Shown here piece by piece: positions 32,802-44,037 of a stretch of 64,000 nt of DNA. This DNA comes from Ilex aquifolium (Eukaryota > Streptophyta > Magnoliopsida > Aquifoliales > Aquifoliaceae), in NCBI GenBank assembly GCA_951799425.1, contig OX637391.1, forward strand, positions 54,349,069-54,413,068, given 5' to 3'. The notes beneath the pieces were generated by a model. It was not told the DNA's origin. It did not search any database and saw only the letters and a program-made list of their open reading frames with translations. Made by a program: the position numbers and the translations under genes. Each line of letters begins with the position of its first letter. Position 1 is the stretch's first letter.

Positions 32802-35721
32802 ATGGATGTAGCTCTGGGTTTTCTGGGTTCGATCGTCACAAAAATTGGAGAATACACGGTCGTACCAATTGGGCTTCAATTTGGGTATATAATTTATTAC
32901 CATCGCAACATCAACGATCTCAAAACTCGAGTTGATAAGGACCTGAAAGACGTTCGAGAGGGAATCCAAGGAAGAGTCGATGTGGACGCTAGGAATCCTC
33001 GAGTCATCCTACCAGAAGTTCAGACATGGCTTACATATGCGGACACAATCACCCAAGAGTCCTACCAGATTTTACATCATGATGAAGCTGTGAGAAATAA
33101 CAAGTGCTTTATTGGGTTGTGCCCTGATTTGAAGTCACACTACCAAGTAAGCAAGATGGCCAAGCAGAAGAGTTCGGCTGTTGATCAGCTCCTACGCAAA
33201 GGCAACATCTTCGACTGTGTTTCTCACCCTGCACCGCCACCAACATATGAATCCATATTTACGAGCGAGATGGAATTTTTTGAGTCTAGAAAAAAGACGT
33301 TTGATGAGATCATTGAAGCGCTGAATGATGGTCAGATCAACGTCATGGGAATTTATGGGATGGGAGGCGTTGGGAAGACCACCCTCATCACAGAAGTTGC
33401 AAAGTTTGCTGAGAAACATCACCTCTTTGATGAGGTAGTGATGGCAGTGGTTTCCCAGACGCCAAACACCAGCAAAATTCAAACTCAAATTGCAGAGAAA
33501 TTGGGATTAAAATTTGATGTTGAAAGTGAATTAGGTAGGGCGGGTCGCTTATGCGAGAGAATAAAGAAAGTGGGGAAAATACTTATAATCCTGGATGATG
33601 TGTGGGAAGGACTTGATTTGGTGGCTGTAGGAATTCCGCACGGCAATGCTCATGAAGGTTGCAAAATTGTTTTGACATCTCGAGATCAGCATGTATGTAC
33701 AAAGATGAAGGCCCAAAAAAAACTTCCCATTGACGTCTTATCTGAGACAGAAGCATGGGCTTTATTCAACAAAACCGCAGGTAATGTTGAGTTGCGAGAT
33801 GTGCGGCATCCAATTGCTATCGATATAGCTAAAGAGTGTGCAGGCTTGCCAATTGCAATTGTTACTGTTGCAGCAGCTTTGGAGGGTAAGGATTACGATG
33901 TGTGGAAAGACACACTTCTCCAATTAAAGAATTCTGAGCCAAGAACTATCCCAGGCATGCATGACAAAGTTTATTCGGCGCTAGAGTTTAGTTATAATTT
34001 TTTGGAAAGTGCAGAACTCAAGTATTTTTTCTTATTGTGTTGCTTATTTCCAGAAGATTCTTACATCCTTGTCGAAAATTTGATGGGATATGGAATGGGC
34101 TTAAGGTTGTTTGGAAATAGGATTAATATTATGGATGCAAGAGGAAGGGTAAAGTCGATGGTTGATAACCTTAAAGCACGTTGTTTGTTATTAAATGGTG
34201 TCTTATTGTGTGATGAAGAGAGAAGGCGGTGGCGTATTAAAATGCATGATGTTCTCAGAGATTTTGCTATATGGGAGGCATCTAGTGGTGAGCATGTTTT
34301 TTTGGTAAGAGCTGGTTCCAAGTTGACAGAATGGCCCAGAGACGAGACACTCAATCGTTATACTGCAATCTCGCTACTTGACAATCTTATCCAAGAATTC
34401 TCTGATGCATGCGATTGTCCAAAACTTGAAATATTGTTGTTGAGCAATAATGATCATCGTTCAGTCAATATTTCAGGTGCTTTTTTCAAGGGGATGAAAA
34501 ACTTGAGAGTCTAATATGTCTATTCCAGTAGTACCACCATCTGTCGGATGTTTACAAAAACTTCGAACATTGTGTTTAGAGAAGTGTGAGATATCAGATA
34601 TCTCAATTATTAGAGAGTTAAAGGACCTTGAAATTCTCAGCCTTTTTAGGTCTCGTGTTTCAGAAATACCACTGGAGGTGCGACAACTCATTCGTTTAAG
34701 GCTCCTAGATTTGTCAGAGTGTTTTGGTTTAAAAGTAATTCCAGCTGGTGTTATATCAAGTTTGACACGATTGGAATGCTTGTACATAAGGAGTTTCGAG
34801 AATTGGAGTGTTGATGGTCAAGACAGGGGAAAAAATAATGCAAGCCTTATCGAGTTGAAACATCTTTCTAATTTAAGAATCCTAGAAATTGAAGTACCAG
34901 ATGTCGAGATGGATCCTAAAGGTTTAGTGTTTGGGAATCAGTTGATTGAATACCAAATTAGTATAGGCTTGAAGGACTATTTTCCTTTTCCATTTGTAGC
35001 CTCAAGGTGGGTCTTGAATCTCGTGGGGTGTCAAAGTATTATTCAAGAAGGTGGTGGGATCAATGTGCTGTTAAAAACAGTAGAAACATTGAAACTACAG
35101 GAATTGGAGGATGTGGAGACTGTTCTCAATGATTTGAGAATCGATGGATTTTCAAATTTGAAGGCTTTGAGAATTGATAGATGTGGGGGTAAGATTAAAT
35201 ATCTAGTTGACACCAAGGAGAGGATGCCACGTGTTTTTCCTGCGGTGGAGATATTAGAGCTCAAAAACATGCAAGACTTGAGACAGATATGCCATGGCCA
35301 TCTCCCATCTACATCTTTTTGTGAACTACGTGAGTTGAAACTATACCACTTACCTGAGTTAATAAATTTGTGGGAGGATCCCACTGGCCAAGCAAGGCTT
35401 TCTAGCCTAAGGAGTGTAGATGTATCGAAGTGTCACAAAATGGAATGCCTCTTTCAATTTCAGCAATATATAGCAGGAGATCTTGGGCAGCTCCAAATCC
35501 TAAAGATATTCAACTCCAACAATATGGAAGCGATACTTGCAATCAATGCAGAAGGAGCAGCGGCACAAGAGGATGAAATTGTCTTACACAACTTGGAAGA
35601 GTTGAGGCTTGATAATCTACCAAACCTCGTGACTTTTTTTCGCCAAACAAATAGTTCGGCTTCGGCTTCAGATAGCAGTCCTCATATCCGAGCACATGAA
35701 CCTCTATTGTTCGATGGAAAG
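32802..35721 (+). pseudogene. CC-NB-ARC-LRR resistance gene (CNL), exon 1, interrupted at 34512
   Basis: Plant CNLs sense pathogen effectors and trigger immunity. The ATG at 32802 opens MDVALGFLGSIVTKIGEYTV, followed by a coiled-coil region to about residue 160. NB-ARC motifs follow in order: P-loop GMGGVGKTT (186-194), kinase-2 LIILDDVW (about 262; Trp marks the CC class), RNBS-B GCKIVLTSRD, GLPL as CAGLPIAIV (about 347), RNBS-D YFFLLCCLFPED and MHD as KMHDVLRDFAIW (about 481). LRRs begin near residue 530. At FFKGMKNLRV the frame hits TAA (34512-34514); the LRR text resumes one base on in another frame (MSIPVVPPSVGCLQ at 34516), as if about 10 bp encoding LDLSG.. were lost. It then stays open to 35721, where GATGGAAAG|GTATAT is the donor. 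As read it yields a 570-aa protein without most LRRs, unless the lesion is an assembly error. Confidence 0.88.
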
Positions 35722-35986
35722 GTATATGACCATGAAATGTGTTACTAAAAAGCGATTTTGTAGAATTGAAGTCAACAATATTTTTCTTCATTTCTCACAA
35801 CTCATTCATATGAGGAAATTTTTTTATTAGTAATGTCTATTTCTTTATTTCTTATTTCCTTTGTTTGGGTCACTTGGTGGTTGTATGTCCTTGTTCCTCA
35901 AGCCCGCTAGATAACTGTAAAAATGCTAACAAGACAAATGACAAGTTTTTTTTTTATTAAGATTGATAAATAATGTAATTTCGCAG

Positions 35987-36748
35987 GTTGTATTTCCAGC
36001 ATTGGAGATCTTGAATCTCAATGGACTGCACAACATGGAAAAGATATGGCACGAACAACTGCTTCCTGCCGACAACTTCAACAGATTGACTAAACTGTCA
36101 ATATTCAACTGTGGCAAGCTAATCACAATTTTTCCATCCAGTTTGGTACAATTGTTACATAATTTGGTAGATTTATCTGTTTCATATTGTGATTTGTTGG
36201 AGGACCTATGTGAAGGACATAATGCAACTTCAATAACACTACCAAGGATAACGGATTTGAAATTGTTGGGTTTACCAAGCTTGAAGGATATATGGTGGAA
36301 CAAGGTCTGCCTTGAATCTCTTAACTTCCAGAATCTCACAAATCTTACTATCGGAGGATGCAAATGTCGGAGATATCTTCTCTCTTTTACCGCATCGAAA
36401 CTTCTTATTCAACTGCAATATTTTGAGTTAGTAGAACGCGACATGATGAAAGAGATAATAGCAATCGAAAGAGAGGAAGATGCAGTGGTGGTTGACACAA
36501 TTGTGTTCCCTCAATTATTTGAGCTTCGCCTCTCTCATTTACCAGAACTCACAAACTTCTACCACGGGAATTGTACTTTAGAGTTCCACTCTTTGGAAAA
36601 TTTGGTGATTGTAGATTGTCCCAAGATGCAAACATTTGTTGGTTCAAGCACAAAAAGGCCAAAAGAAGCAAGTGAAGAAGGGTTGGAGGGACAAATAGAT
36701 CAAGAAGGCAACACTAGCATCACCATACAACCATTTTTCAATGAAAAG
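35987..36748 (+). CDS. CNL LRR exon, type A (A4)
   Basis: A 762-nt phase 0-0 exon after acceptor TTTCGCAG (ends 35986), donor GTACGT at 36749. It encodes LRRs starting VVFPALEILNLNGLHNMEKI and ending ITIQPFFNEK, with no stop. It joins in frame to the end of exon 1 (LLFDGK). The intron after it begins with a (CT)n tract of about 40 bp. It is the first of the repeated LRR exons of the CNL gene. Confidence 0.78.
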
Positions 36749-36754
36749 GTACGT

Positions 36755-36800
<46 letters not shown>

Positions 36801-37427
36801 GTTAAACTACTTATGTACACAAAAGGAAAACCTGGGAGAAAAATTATCATATATCTATGCTGATTTATCAGTTCCATAGGACGATCAATTTTCAGGATAG
36901 CAAATGTGACAAATAACCAATACTAATTGTGGTCCCTAGTTTGTCTCTACTTCGCTCACCACCTGTCTGTGAAAAATACTCATTTCACTTTTTCTTACTT
37001 ACAGTAAATTCAAACTAAACTAGTGAGAAATTGACTTGAACCTGATTGGACCCAAACTCGAAGCCAAATACTCTTTTTCATTTTTTTTTTATAGAAATTG
37101 AGACTGATGCATGCAAACAAAAAGTTATGGTAGTTGTTTTGTTAGTAATATCTAGTTATCTATTTATTATTTCTTTTGTTTGGGTCATTGTTTTGTTTTA
37201 CTTCCTTGTTTCTCAAGCCCAACACATGACTGTGAAAATGCCCACGTGACTGGTGAAGAAAGTTTGAATTGTGCAAGGTGGCAAAGTTTTTAATTACTAT
37301 TGATGATTCTTCTTATCCTATATATTAATCAAGTATAACGTAATTTCTAGTTCCTTTTCTCTCCTTGAAGTTTATAGTATTTGTCTAATTATGAACATTC
37401 ATGTGTTAATATAACATAAATTGGCAT

Positions 37428-37742
37428 GTTGTATTTCACGACCTCGAGGATTTGAATCTTCAGAGACTAGATAACCTGAAAAAGATATGGCACAACGAAC
37501 TTCCAGTAGATTGCTTTAATCAACTAGATGTTCTTACTATGCGTAAATGTAACAATTTGTTAGAAGTTGTACCATCCAAATTACTCCCAATGCTACACAA
37601 TTTGGGCAAGCTTGTTGTAAGAGAATGTGATTTAGTGGAAGAAGTCCTGGAACAAGGAGAAGATTCTGGAGGAAAACTTGTGTTCCCTAATGTTCACACT
37701 CTTGAACTTGTACCTCAAGAGTTTCTACTTGGGAAATCATAA
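37428..37742 (+). pseudogene. Degenerate type-B LRR exon (B4)
   Basis: Homologous to the exon at 39337. The acceptor is mutated (TTGGCATG instead of TTGGCAGG). An 11-bp deletion near 37708 shifts the frame to a stop at 37742 (LVPQEFLLGKS). The downstream ATG|GTAAGC donor (37878/37879) remains. It is probably skipped, which is harmless to the frame because flanking exons are phase 0. Confidence 0.8.
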
Positions 37743-37923
37743 CTCATATGAGGAAATTTTTTTATAAGAAATGTCTATTTATTTATTTCTTATTTCCTTT
37801 GTTTGGATCACTTGGTGGTTGTATGTCCTTGTTCCTCAAGCCCGCCAGATAACTATAAAAATGCTAACAAGACAAATGGTAAGCATTTTTTTATTAAGAT
37901 TGATGAATAATGTAATTTCGCAG

Positions 37924-38685
37924 GTTGTATTTCCAGCATTGGAGAGCTTGGATCTCAGTGGACTGGAAAAAATGGAAAAGATATGGCACGAACAATTGCT
38001 TCTTGCCAGGAACTTCAACAGATTGACTGAACTGTCAATAAGTGACTGTGAAAAGCTAATCACAATTTTTCCATCCAGTTTGGGAGAATTGTTACAGAAT
38101 TTGGTAGATTTATCTGTTTCATATTGTGATTTGTTGGAGGACCTATGTGAAGGACATAATGCAACTTCAGTAACACTACCAAGGATAAATAATTTTGAAT
38201 TGTTTGGTTTACCAAGCTTGAAGGATGTATGGCGGAACAAGGACTGCACTGAATCTCTTAACTTCCAGAATCTCACAAATCTTACTATCGGAGGATGCAA
38301 ATGTCGGAGATATCTTCTCTCTTTTACCGCATCGAAACTTCTTATTCAACTGCAATATTTTGAGTTAGTAGAATGCGACATGATGAAAGAGATAATAGCA
38401 ATCGAAAGAGAGGAAGATGCAGTGGTGGTTGACACAATTGTGTTCCCTCAATTATTTGAGCTTCGCCTCTCTCATTTACCAGAACTCACAAACTTCTACC
38501 ACGGGAATTGTACTTTAGAGTTCCACTCTTTGGAAAATTTGGTGATTGTAGATTGTCCCAAGATGCAAACATTTGTTGGTTCAAGCACAAAAAGGCCAAA
38601 AGAAGCAAGTGAAGAAGGGTTGGAGGGACAAATAGATCAAGAAGGCAACTCTAGCATCACCATACAACCATTTTTCAATGAAAAG
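37924..38685 (+). CDS. CNL LRR exon, type A (A5)
   Basis: A 762-nt phase 0-0 exon, acceptor ending 37923 and donor GTATGT at 38686. It encodes VVFPALESLDLSGLEKMEKI through FFNEK without a stop. The first half matches A1 (7939-8700) and the second half (FELVECDMMKEIIAIERE..., LPELTNFYHG) matches A4, so it looks like a recombinant or converted exon. Confidence 0.78.
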
Positions 38686-39336
38686 GTATGTGCTCTCTCT
38701 CTCTCTCTCTCTCTCTAAACTACTTATGTGTACAAAGGGAAAACCTGGGAGAAAAATTATCATATATCTATGCTGATTTATCAGTTCCATAGGACTATCA
38801 ATTTTCAGGATAGCAAATGTGACATGTAACCAATACTAATTGTGGTCCCTAGTTCGTCTCTACTTCGCTCACCACCTGTGAAAATACTCATTTCAGTTTT
38901 TCTTAGTTGTAGTAAATTCAAACTGAAGTAGTGAGAAATTGACTTGAACCTGATTGGACCCAAACTCGAAGCCAAATACTCTTTTTCATTTTTTTTTTTA
39001 TAGAAATTGAGATTGACACATGCAAACAAAAAGTTATGGCAATTGTTTTGTTAGTAATATCTAGTTATCTATTTATTATTTCTTTTGTTTGGGTCATTGT
39101 TTTGTTTTACTTCCTTGTTTCTCAAGCCCAACACATGACTGTGAAAATGCCCATGTGACTGGTGAAGAAAGTTTGAATTGTTCAAGGTTGCAAAGTATTT
39201 AATTACTATTGATGATTCTTCTTATCCTATATGTTAATCAAGTATAACGTAATTTCTAGTTCCTTTTCTCTCTTTGAAGTTTATAGTATTTGTGTAATTA
39301 TGAACATTCATGTGTTAATATAACATAAATTGGCAG

Positions 39337-39819
39337 GTTGTATTTCACGACCTCGAGGATTTGAATCTTCAGAGACTAGATAACTTGAAAAAGATATGGC
39401 ACAACGAACTTCCAGTAGATTGCTTTAATCAACTAGATGTTCTTACTGTGCGTAAATGTAGCAATTTGTTAGAAGTTGTACCATCCAAATTACTCCCAAT
39501 GCTACACAATTTGGGCAAGCTTGTTGTAAGAGAATGTGATTTAGTGGAAGAGGTCCTGGAACAAGGAGAAGATTCTGGAGGAAAACTTGTGTTCCCTAAT
39601 GTTCACACTCCTGAACTTGTACATCTACCAAACCTCAAGAGTTTCTACTTGGGAAATCATAACTCATATGAGGAATTTTTTTTATTAGAAATGTCTATTT
39701 CTTTATTTCTTTTTTCCTTTGTTTGGGTCACTTGGTGGTTGTATGTCCTTTTTCCTCAAGCCCGCCAGATAACTGTAAAAATGCTAACAAGAAAAATGGG
39801 AAGTTTTTTTTTTTATTAA
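39337..39819 (+). pseudogene. Type-B LRR exon read through into intron sequence (B5)
   Basis: The acceptor at 39335-39336 is good and the LRR part is open (VVFHDLEDLNLQRLDNLKKI...). As in the exon at 7432, the normal tail is replaced by intron-derived NSYEEFFLLEMS plus a hydrophobic stretch. The donor is lost here (ATGGGAAGT), and the frame ends at 39819 (KMGSFFFY). If included in a transcript it would truncate the protein. Confidence 0.7.
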
Positions 39820-39845
39820 GATTGCTGAATAATGTAATTTCGCAG

Positions 39846-40607
39846 GTTGTATTTCCAGCATTAGAGAGCTTGCATCTCCGTCGACTGCACAAAATGGAAA
39901 AGATATGGCACGAACAATTGCTTTGCGCCAGGAACTTCAACAGATTGACTAAATTGTCAATAAGCAACTGTGGAAAGCTAATCACAATTTTTCCATCTAG
40001 TTTGGTACAATTGTTACAAAATTTGGTACATTTATCTGTTTTAAATTGTGTTTTGTTGGAGGACCTATGTGAAGGACATAATGCAACTTCAGTAACACTA
40101 CCAAGGATAAAGAATTTTGAATTGTTGGGTATACCAAGCTTGAAGGATTTATGGTGGAACAAGGTCTGCCCTGAATCTCTTAACTTCCAGAATCTCACAA
40201 AGCTTACTATCGGAGGATGCAAATGTCGAAGATATCTTCTCTCTTTTACCGCATCGAAACTTCTTATTCAACTTGAATATCTTAAGTTAGTAGAATGCGA
40301 CATGATGAAAGAGATAATAGCAACTGAAAGAGAGGAAGATGCAGTGGTCGTTGACACAATTGTGTTCCCTAAATTATTTGAGCTTCGCCTCTCTCAATTG
40401 CCAGAACTCACAAGCTTCTACAAAGGGAATTGTACTTTAGAGTTCCACTCTTTGAGAACTTTGGGGATTAAAAAATGTCCCAAGATGCGAGCATTTGTTG
40501 GTTCAAGCACAAAAAGGTCAAAAGAAGCAAGTGAAGAAGGGTTGGAGGGACAAATTGATCAAGAAGGCAACTCTAACCTCACCATACAACCATTTTTCAA
40601 TGAAAAG
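39846..40607 (+). CDS. CNL LRR exon, type A (A6)
   Basis: A 762-nt phase 0-0 exon, acceptor ending 39845 and donor GTACGT at 40608. It encodes VVFPALESLHLRRLHKMEKI to LTIQPFFNEK, open throughout. It is the near-identical partner of A3 (10603-11364) in the orphan cluster, differing at a handful of residues. Confidence 0.8.
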
Positions 40608-41260
40608 GTACGTGCTCTCTCTCTCTCTCTCTCTCTAAACTACTTATGTACACAAAGGGAAAACCTGGGAGAAAATTATCATATATCTATGTTGATTTAC
40701 CAGTTCCATAGGACGGTCAATTTTTCAGGATAGCAAATGTGACATGTAACCAATACAAATTATGGTTCCTAGTTCTTCTCTACTTCACTTACCACCTGGA
40801 TGTGAAAAATACTCATTTCACTTTTTCTTTCTTGTAGTAAATTCAAACTAAAGTAGTGAGAAATTGACTTGAACCTGATTGGACGCAAACTTGAAGCCAG
40901 ATATACTCTTTTTCATTTTTATAGAAATTGAGACTGATGCATACAGACAAAAAGTTATGGCAATTTAGGAGGAATTTTTTTTATTAGTAAATCTAGTTAT
41001 CTATTTATTATTTCTTTTGTTTGGGCCATTGTTTTGTTTTACTACCTTATTTCTCAAGGTCCACACATGACTATGAAAATGCCTACGTGACATGTGAAGA
41101 AAGTGTGAATTGTTCAAAGTTTTTGACTAATATTGATGATTTTTCTTATCCTATATTTTAATCAAGCAAAACTGAATTTCTAGTTCATTTTCTCTCCTTG
41201 AAGCTTTTAGTATTTGTCTAACTATGAACATTCATGTGCTAATATAATGTAAATTGGCAG

Positions 41261-41758
41261 GTTGTACTTCCCACCCTGCACTGCTTGACTCTTCAGAGAC
41301 TAGATTATCTAAAAAAGATATGGCAAAACGAACTTCCAGTTGATTGCTTTAATCAACTAAATGTTATAATTGTGCGTGCATGTAACAATTTGTTGGAAGT
41401 TGTACCATTCAAATTACTCCCAATGCTACACAATTTGAGCAAGCTTGCTGTAAGAGAATGTGATTTAGTGGAAGAGGTCTTGGAGCAAGGAGAAGATTCT
41501 GGAGGAAAACTTGTGTTCCCTAATGTTCACACTCTTGAACTTGTACATCTACCAAACCTCAAGAGTTTCTACTTGGGAAAACATACTTTGGAATGGCCAT
41601 CCTTAAAAGAAGTGACATTGGAAAACTGTCCCAAGATGCAAACATTTGTTGGTTCAAGTACAAAAAGGTCAAAAGAAGAAAGTGAAGAAGGGTTGGAGGG
41701 ACAAACAGATCAAGAAGGCAACTCTAGCATCACCATACAACCATTTTTCAATGAAAAG
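41261..41758 (+). CDS. CNL LRR exon, type B, full length (B6)
   Basis: The only intact complete type-B exon: 498 nt, 166 codons, phase 0-0. The acceptor TTGGCAG ends at 41260; the donor GTACAT is at 41759, followed by about 40 bp of CT repeat. The protein runs VVLPTLHCLTLQRLDYLKKI, LKSFYLGKHTLEWPSLKEVT, then ENCPKMQTFVGSSTKRSKEE and ends ITIQPFFNEK. It shares its C-terminal half with the type-A exons, so A and B are related duplicates. Confidence 0.8.
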
Positions 41759-41766
41759 GTACATTG

Positions 41767-41811
<45 letters not shown>

Positions 41812-42118
41812 ACTACTTATGTATACAAAGGGATTTACCAGTGCCATAGGACGATCAATTTTCAGGATAGCAAATGTGACATGTAACCAATACTAATTAT
41901 GGTCCCTAGTTCTTCTCTACTTCGCTCACCACCTGTCTGAAAAACACTCATTTTACTTTTTCTTACTTGCAGTAAACTCATTTCACTTTGTTTGGGTCAC
42001 TTGGTGGTTGTATGTCCTTGTTCCTCCAGCCCGCCAGATAACTGTAGAAATGCTAACAAGACAAATAGTAATTTTTTTTTTTTATTAAGATTGATGAATA
42101 ATGTAATTTCGCACGCAG

Positions 42119-42863
42119 GTTGTATTTCCAGCATTGGAGAGCTTGAAACTCCATCGACTGCACAAAATGGAAAAGATATGGCACGAACAATTGCTTCCCG
42201 CCAGGAACTTCAACAAATTGACTACACTGTTAATAAGAAACTGTGAAAAGCTAATCACAATTTTTTCATCCAGTGTGGGAGAATTGTTACAGAATTTGGT
42301 AAAGTTATCTGTTTCAGATTGTGTTTTGTTAGAGGACCTATGTGAAGGACATAATGCAACTTCAGTAACACTACCAAGGATAAAGAATTTTCAATTGTTG
42401 GGTTTACCAAGCTTGAAGGATATATGGTGGAACCAGGTTTGCCCTGAATCTCACACATCTTACTATCAAAGGATGCAAATGTCGGAGATATCTTCTCTCT
42501 TTTACCGCATCGAAACTTCTTATTCAACTTGAATATCTTGAGTTAGTAGAATGCGACACGATGAAAGAGATAATAGCAACCGAAAGAGAGGAAGATGCAG
42601 TGGTCGTTGACACAATTGTGTTCCCTAAATTACTTCGCCTTCGCCTCTTTCATTTGCCAGAACTCACAAGCTTCTACCAAGGGAATTGTACTTTAGAGTT
42701 CCACTCTTTGCAAACTTTGGTGATTGAAAAATGTCCCAAGATGCAAACATTTGTTGGTTCAAGCACAAAAAGGTCACAAGAAGCAAGTGAAGAAGGGTTG
42801 GAGGGACAACCAGATCAAGAAGGCAACTCTAGCGTTACCATACAACCATTTTTCAATGAAAAG
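42119..42863 (+). pseudogene. Type-A LRR exon with a 17-bp deletion (A7)
   Basis: The acceptor is slightly changed (GCACGCAG, ends 42118). The length is 745 nt against 762 in the intact family. Between PES and the GGCKCRRY block about 17 bp are missing, near 42450, shifting the frame to a stop at 42532. The remaining text (MKEIIATEREEDAVVVDTIV... FFNEK) is open in another frame to the donor GTGCAT (42864). Confidence 0.8.
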
Positions 42864-43530
42864 GTGCATGCTCTCTCTCCCACTCACTCTCTCTCTCTCT
42901 CTCTCTAAACTACTTATGTATACAAAGGGAAAACTTGGGAGAAAAATTATCATATATCTATATTGATTTACTAGTTCCATAGGACGATCAATTTTCAGGA
43001 TAGCAAATGTGACATGTAACCAATACTATATGTAGTCCCTAGTTCTTCTCTACTTCACTTGTCACTTGTCTATGAAAAATACTGAATTCACTATTTCTTA
43101 CTTGCATTAAATTCAAACCAAAGTAGTGAGAAATTGACTTGAACCTGATTGGACCCAAACTTGAAGCCCGATATACCCTTTTTCATTTTTTACAGAAATT
43201 GAGACTGATGCATACTGGCAAAAAGTTATGGCAATTTAGGAGGAAATTTTATTATTAGTAAATCTAGTTATCTATTTATTATTTCTTTTGTTTGGGCCAT
43301 TGTTTTGTTTTACTACCTTATTTCTCAAGTCCAACACATGACTATGAAAATGCCTACGTGACATGTGAAGAAAGTGTGAATTTTTCAAAGTTTTTGACTA
43401 CTGTTGATGAATTTTCTTATCCTATATTTTATCAAGCAAAACTGAATTTCTAGTTCCTTTTCTCTCCTTGAAGTTTATAGTATTTGTCTAATTATGAACA
43501 TTCGCATGCTAATATAATGTAAAGTGGCAG

Positions 43531-44037
43531 GTTGTACTTCACGCCCTGGAGGACTTGACTGTTGACAAACTAGATAACATGAAAAAGATATGGCACAACG
43601 AATTTCCAGTAGATTGCTTTAATCAACTACAAGATCTATATGTGTGTGAATGTAACAATTTGTTAGAAGTTGTACCATCCAAATTACTCCCGAAGCTACA
43701 CAATTTGAGAAATCTCATTGTAAGTGAATGTGATTTAGTGGAAGTGATCCTAGAACAAGGAGAAGATTCTGGAGAAAAACTTATGTTCCCTAATGTTCAC
43801 ACTCTTGAACTTTTACATCTACCAAACCTCAAGAGTTTCTACTTGGGAAATCGTACTTTGGAATGGCCATCCTTAACAGAAGTGATATTGGAAAACTGTC
43901 CCAAGATGCGGACCTTCTCTTCAGGGCTCCTAATTACACCAAAGCTACAACATAACATTTATAGGGTGGTTGGAAAGGTTCTGGAAAGGCGACCTCAACA
44001 GCATTGCCCAACGCGTTTTCAAAGAGGTATGAACTAA
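43531..44037 (+). CDS. CNL terminal LRR exon, type B (B7)
   Basis: The acceptor AGTGGCAG ends at 43530. It encodes VVLHALEDLTVDKLDNMKKI, LRRs, LEWPSLTEVILENCPKMRTF, then a unique tail SSGLLITPKLQHNIYRVVGK and VLERRPQQHCPTRFQRGMN, stopping at 44035-44037. AAAGAG|GTATGA at 44025/44026 and TTGTAG near 44137 could alternatively splice to a short last exon (GLKNSMLTSNGN and stop). The same tail, shortened, ends orphan cluster 1. Either ending would close the CNL protein. Confidence 0.65.
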   Translation, partial: VVLHALEDLTVDKLDNMKKIWHNEFPVDCFNQLQDLYVCECNNLLEVVPSKLLPKLHNLRNLIVSECDLVEVILEQGEDSGEKLMFPNVHTLELLHLPNLKSFYLGNRTLEWPSLTEVILENCPKMRTFSSGLLITPKLQHNIYRVVGKVLERRPQQHCPTRFQRGMN

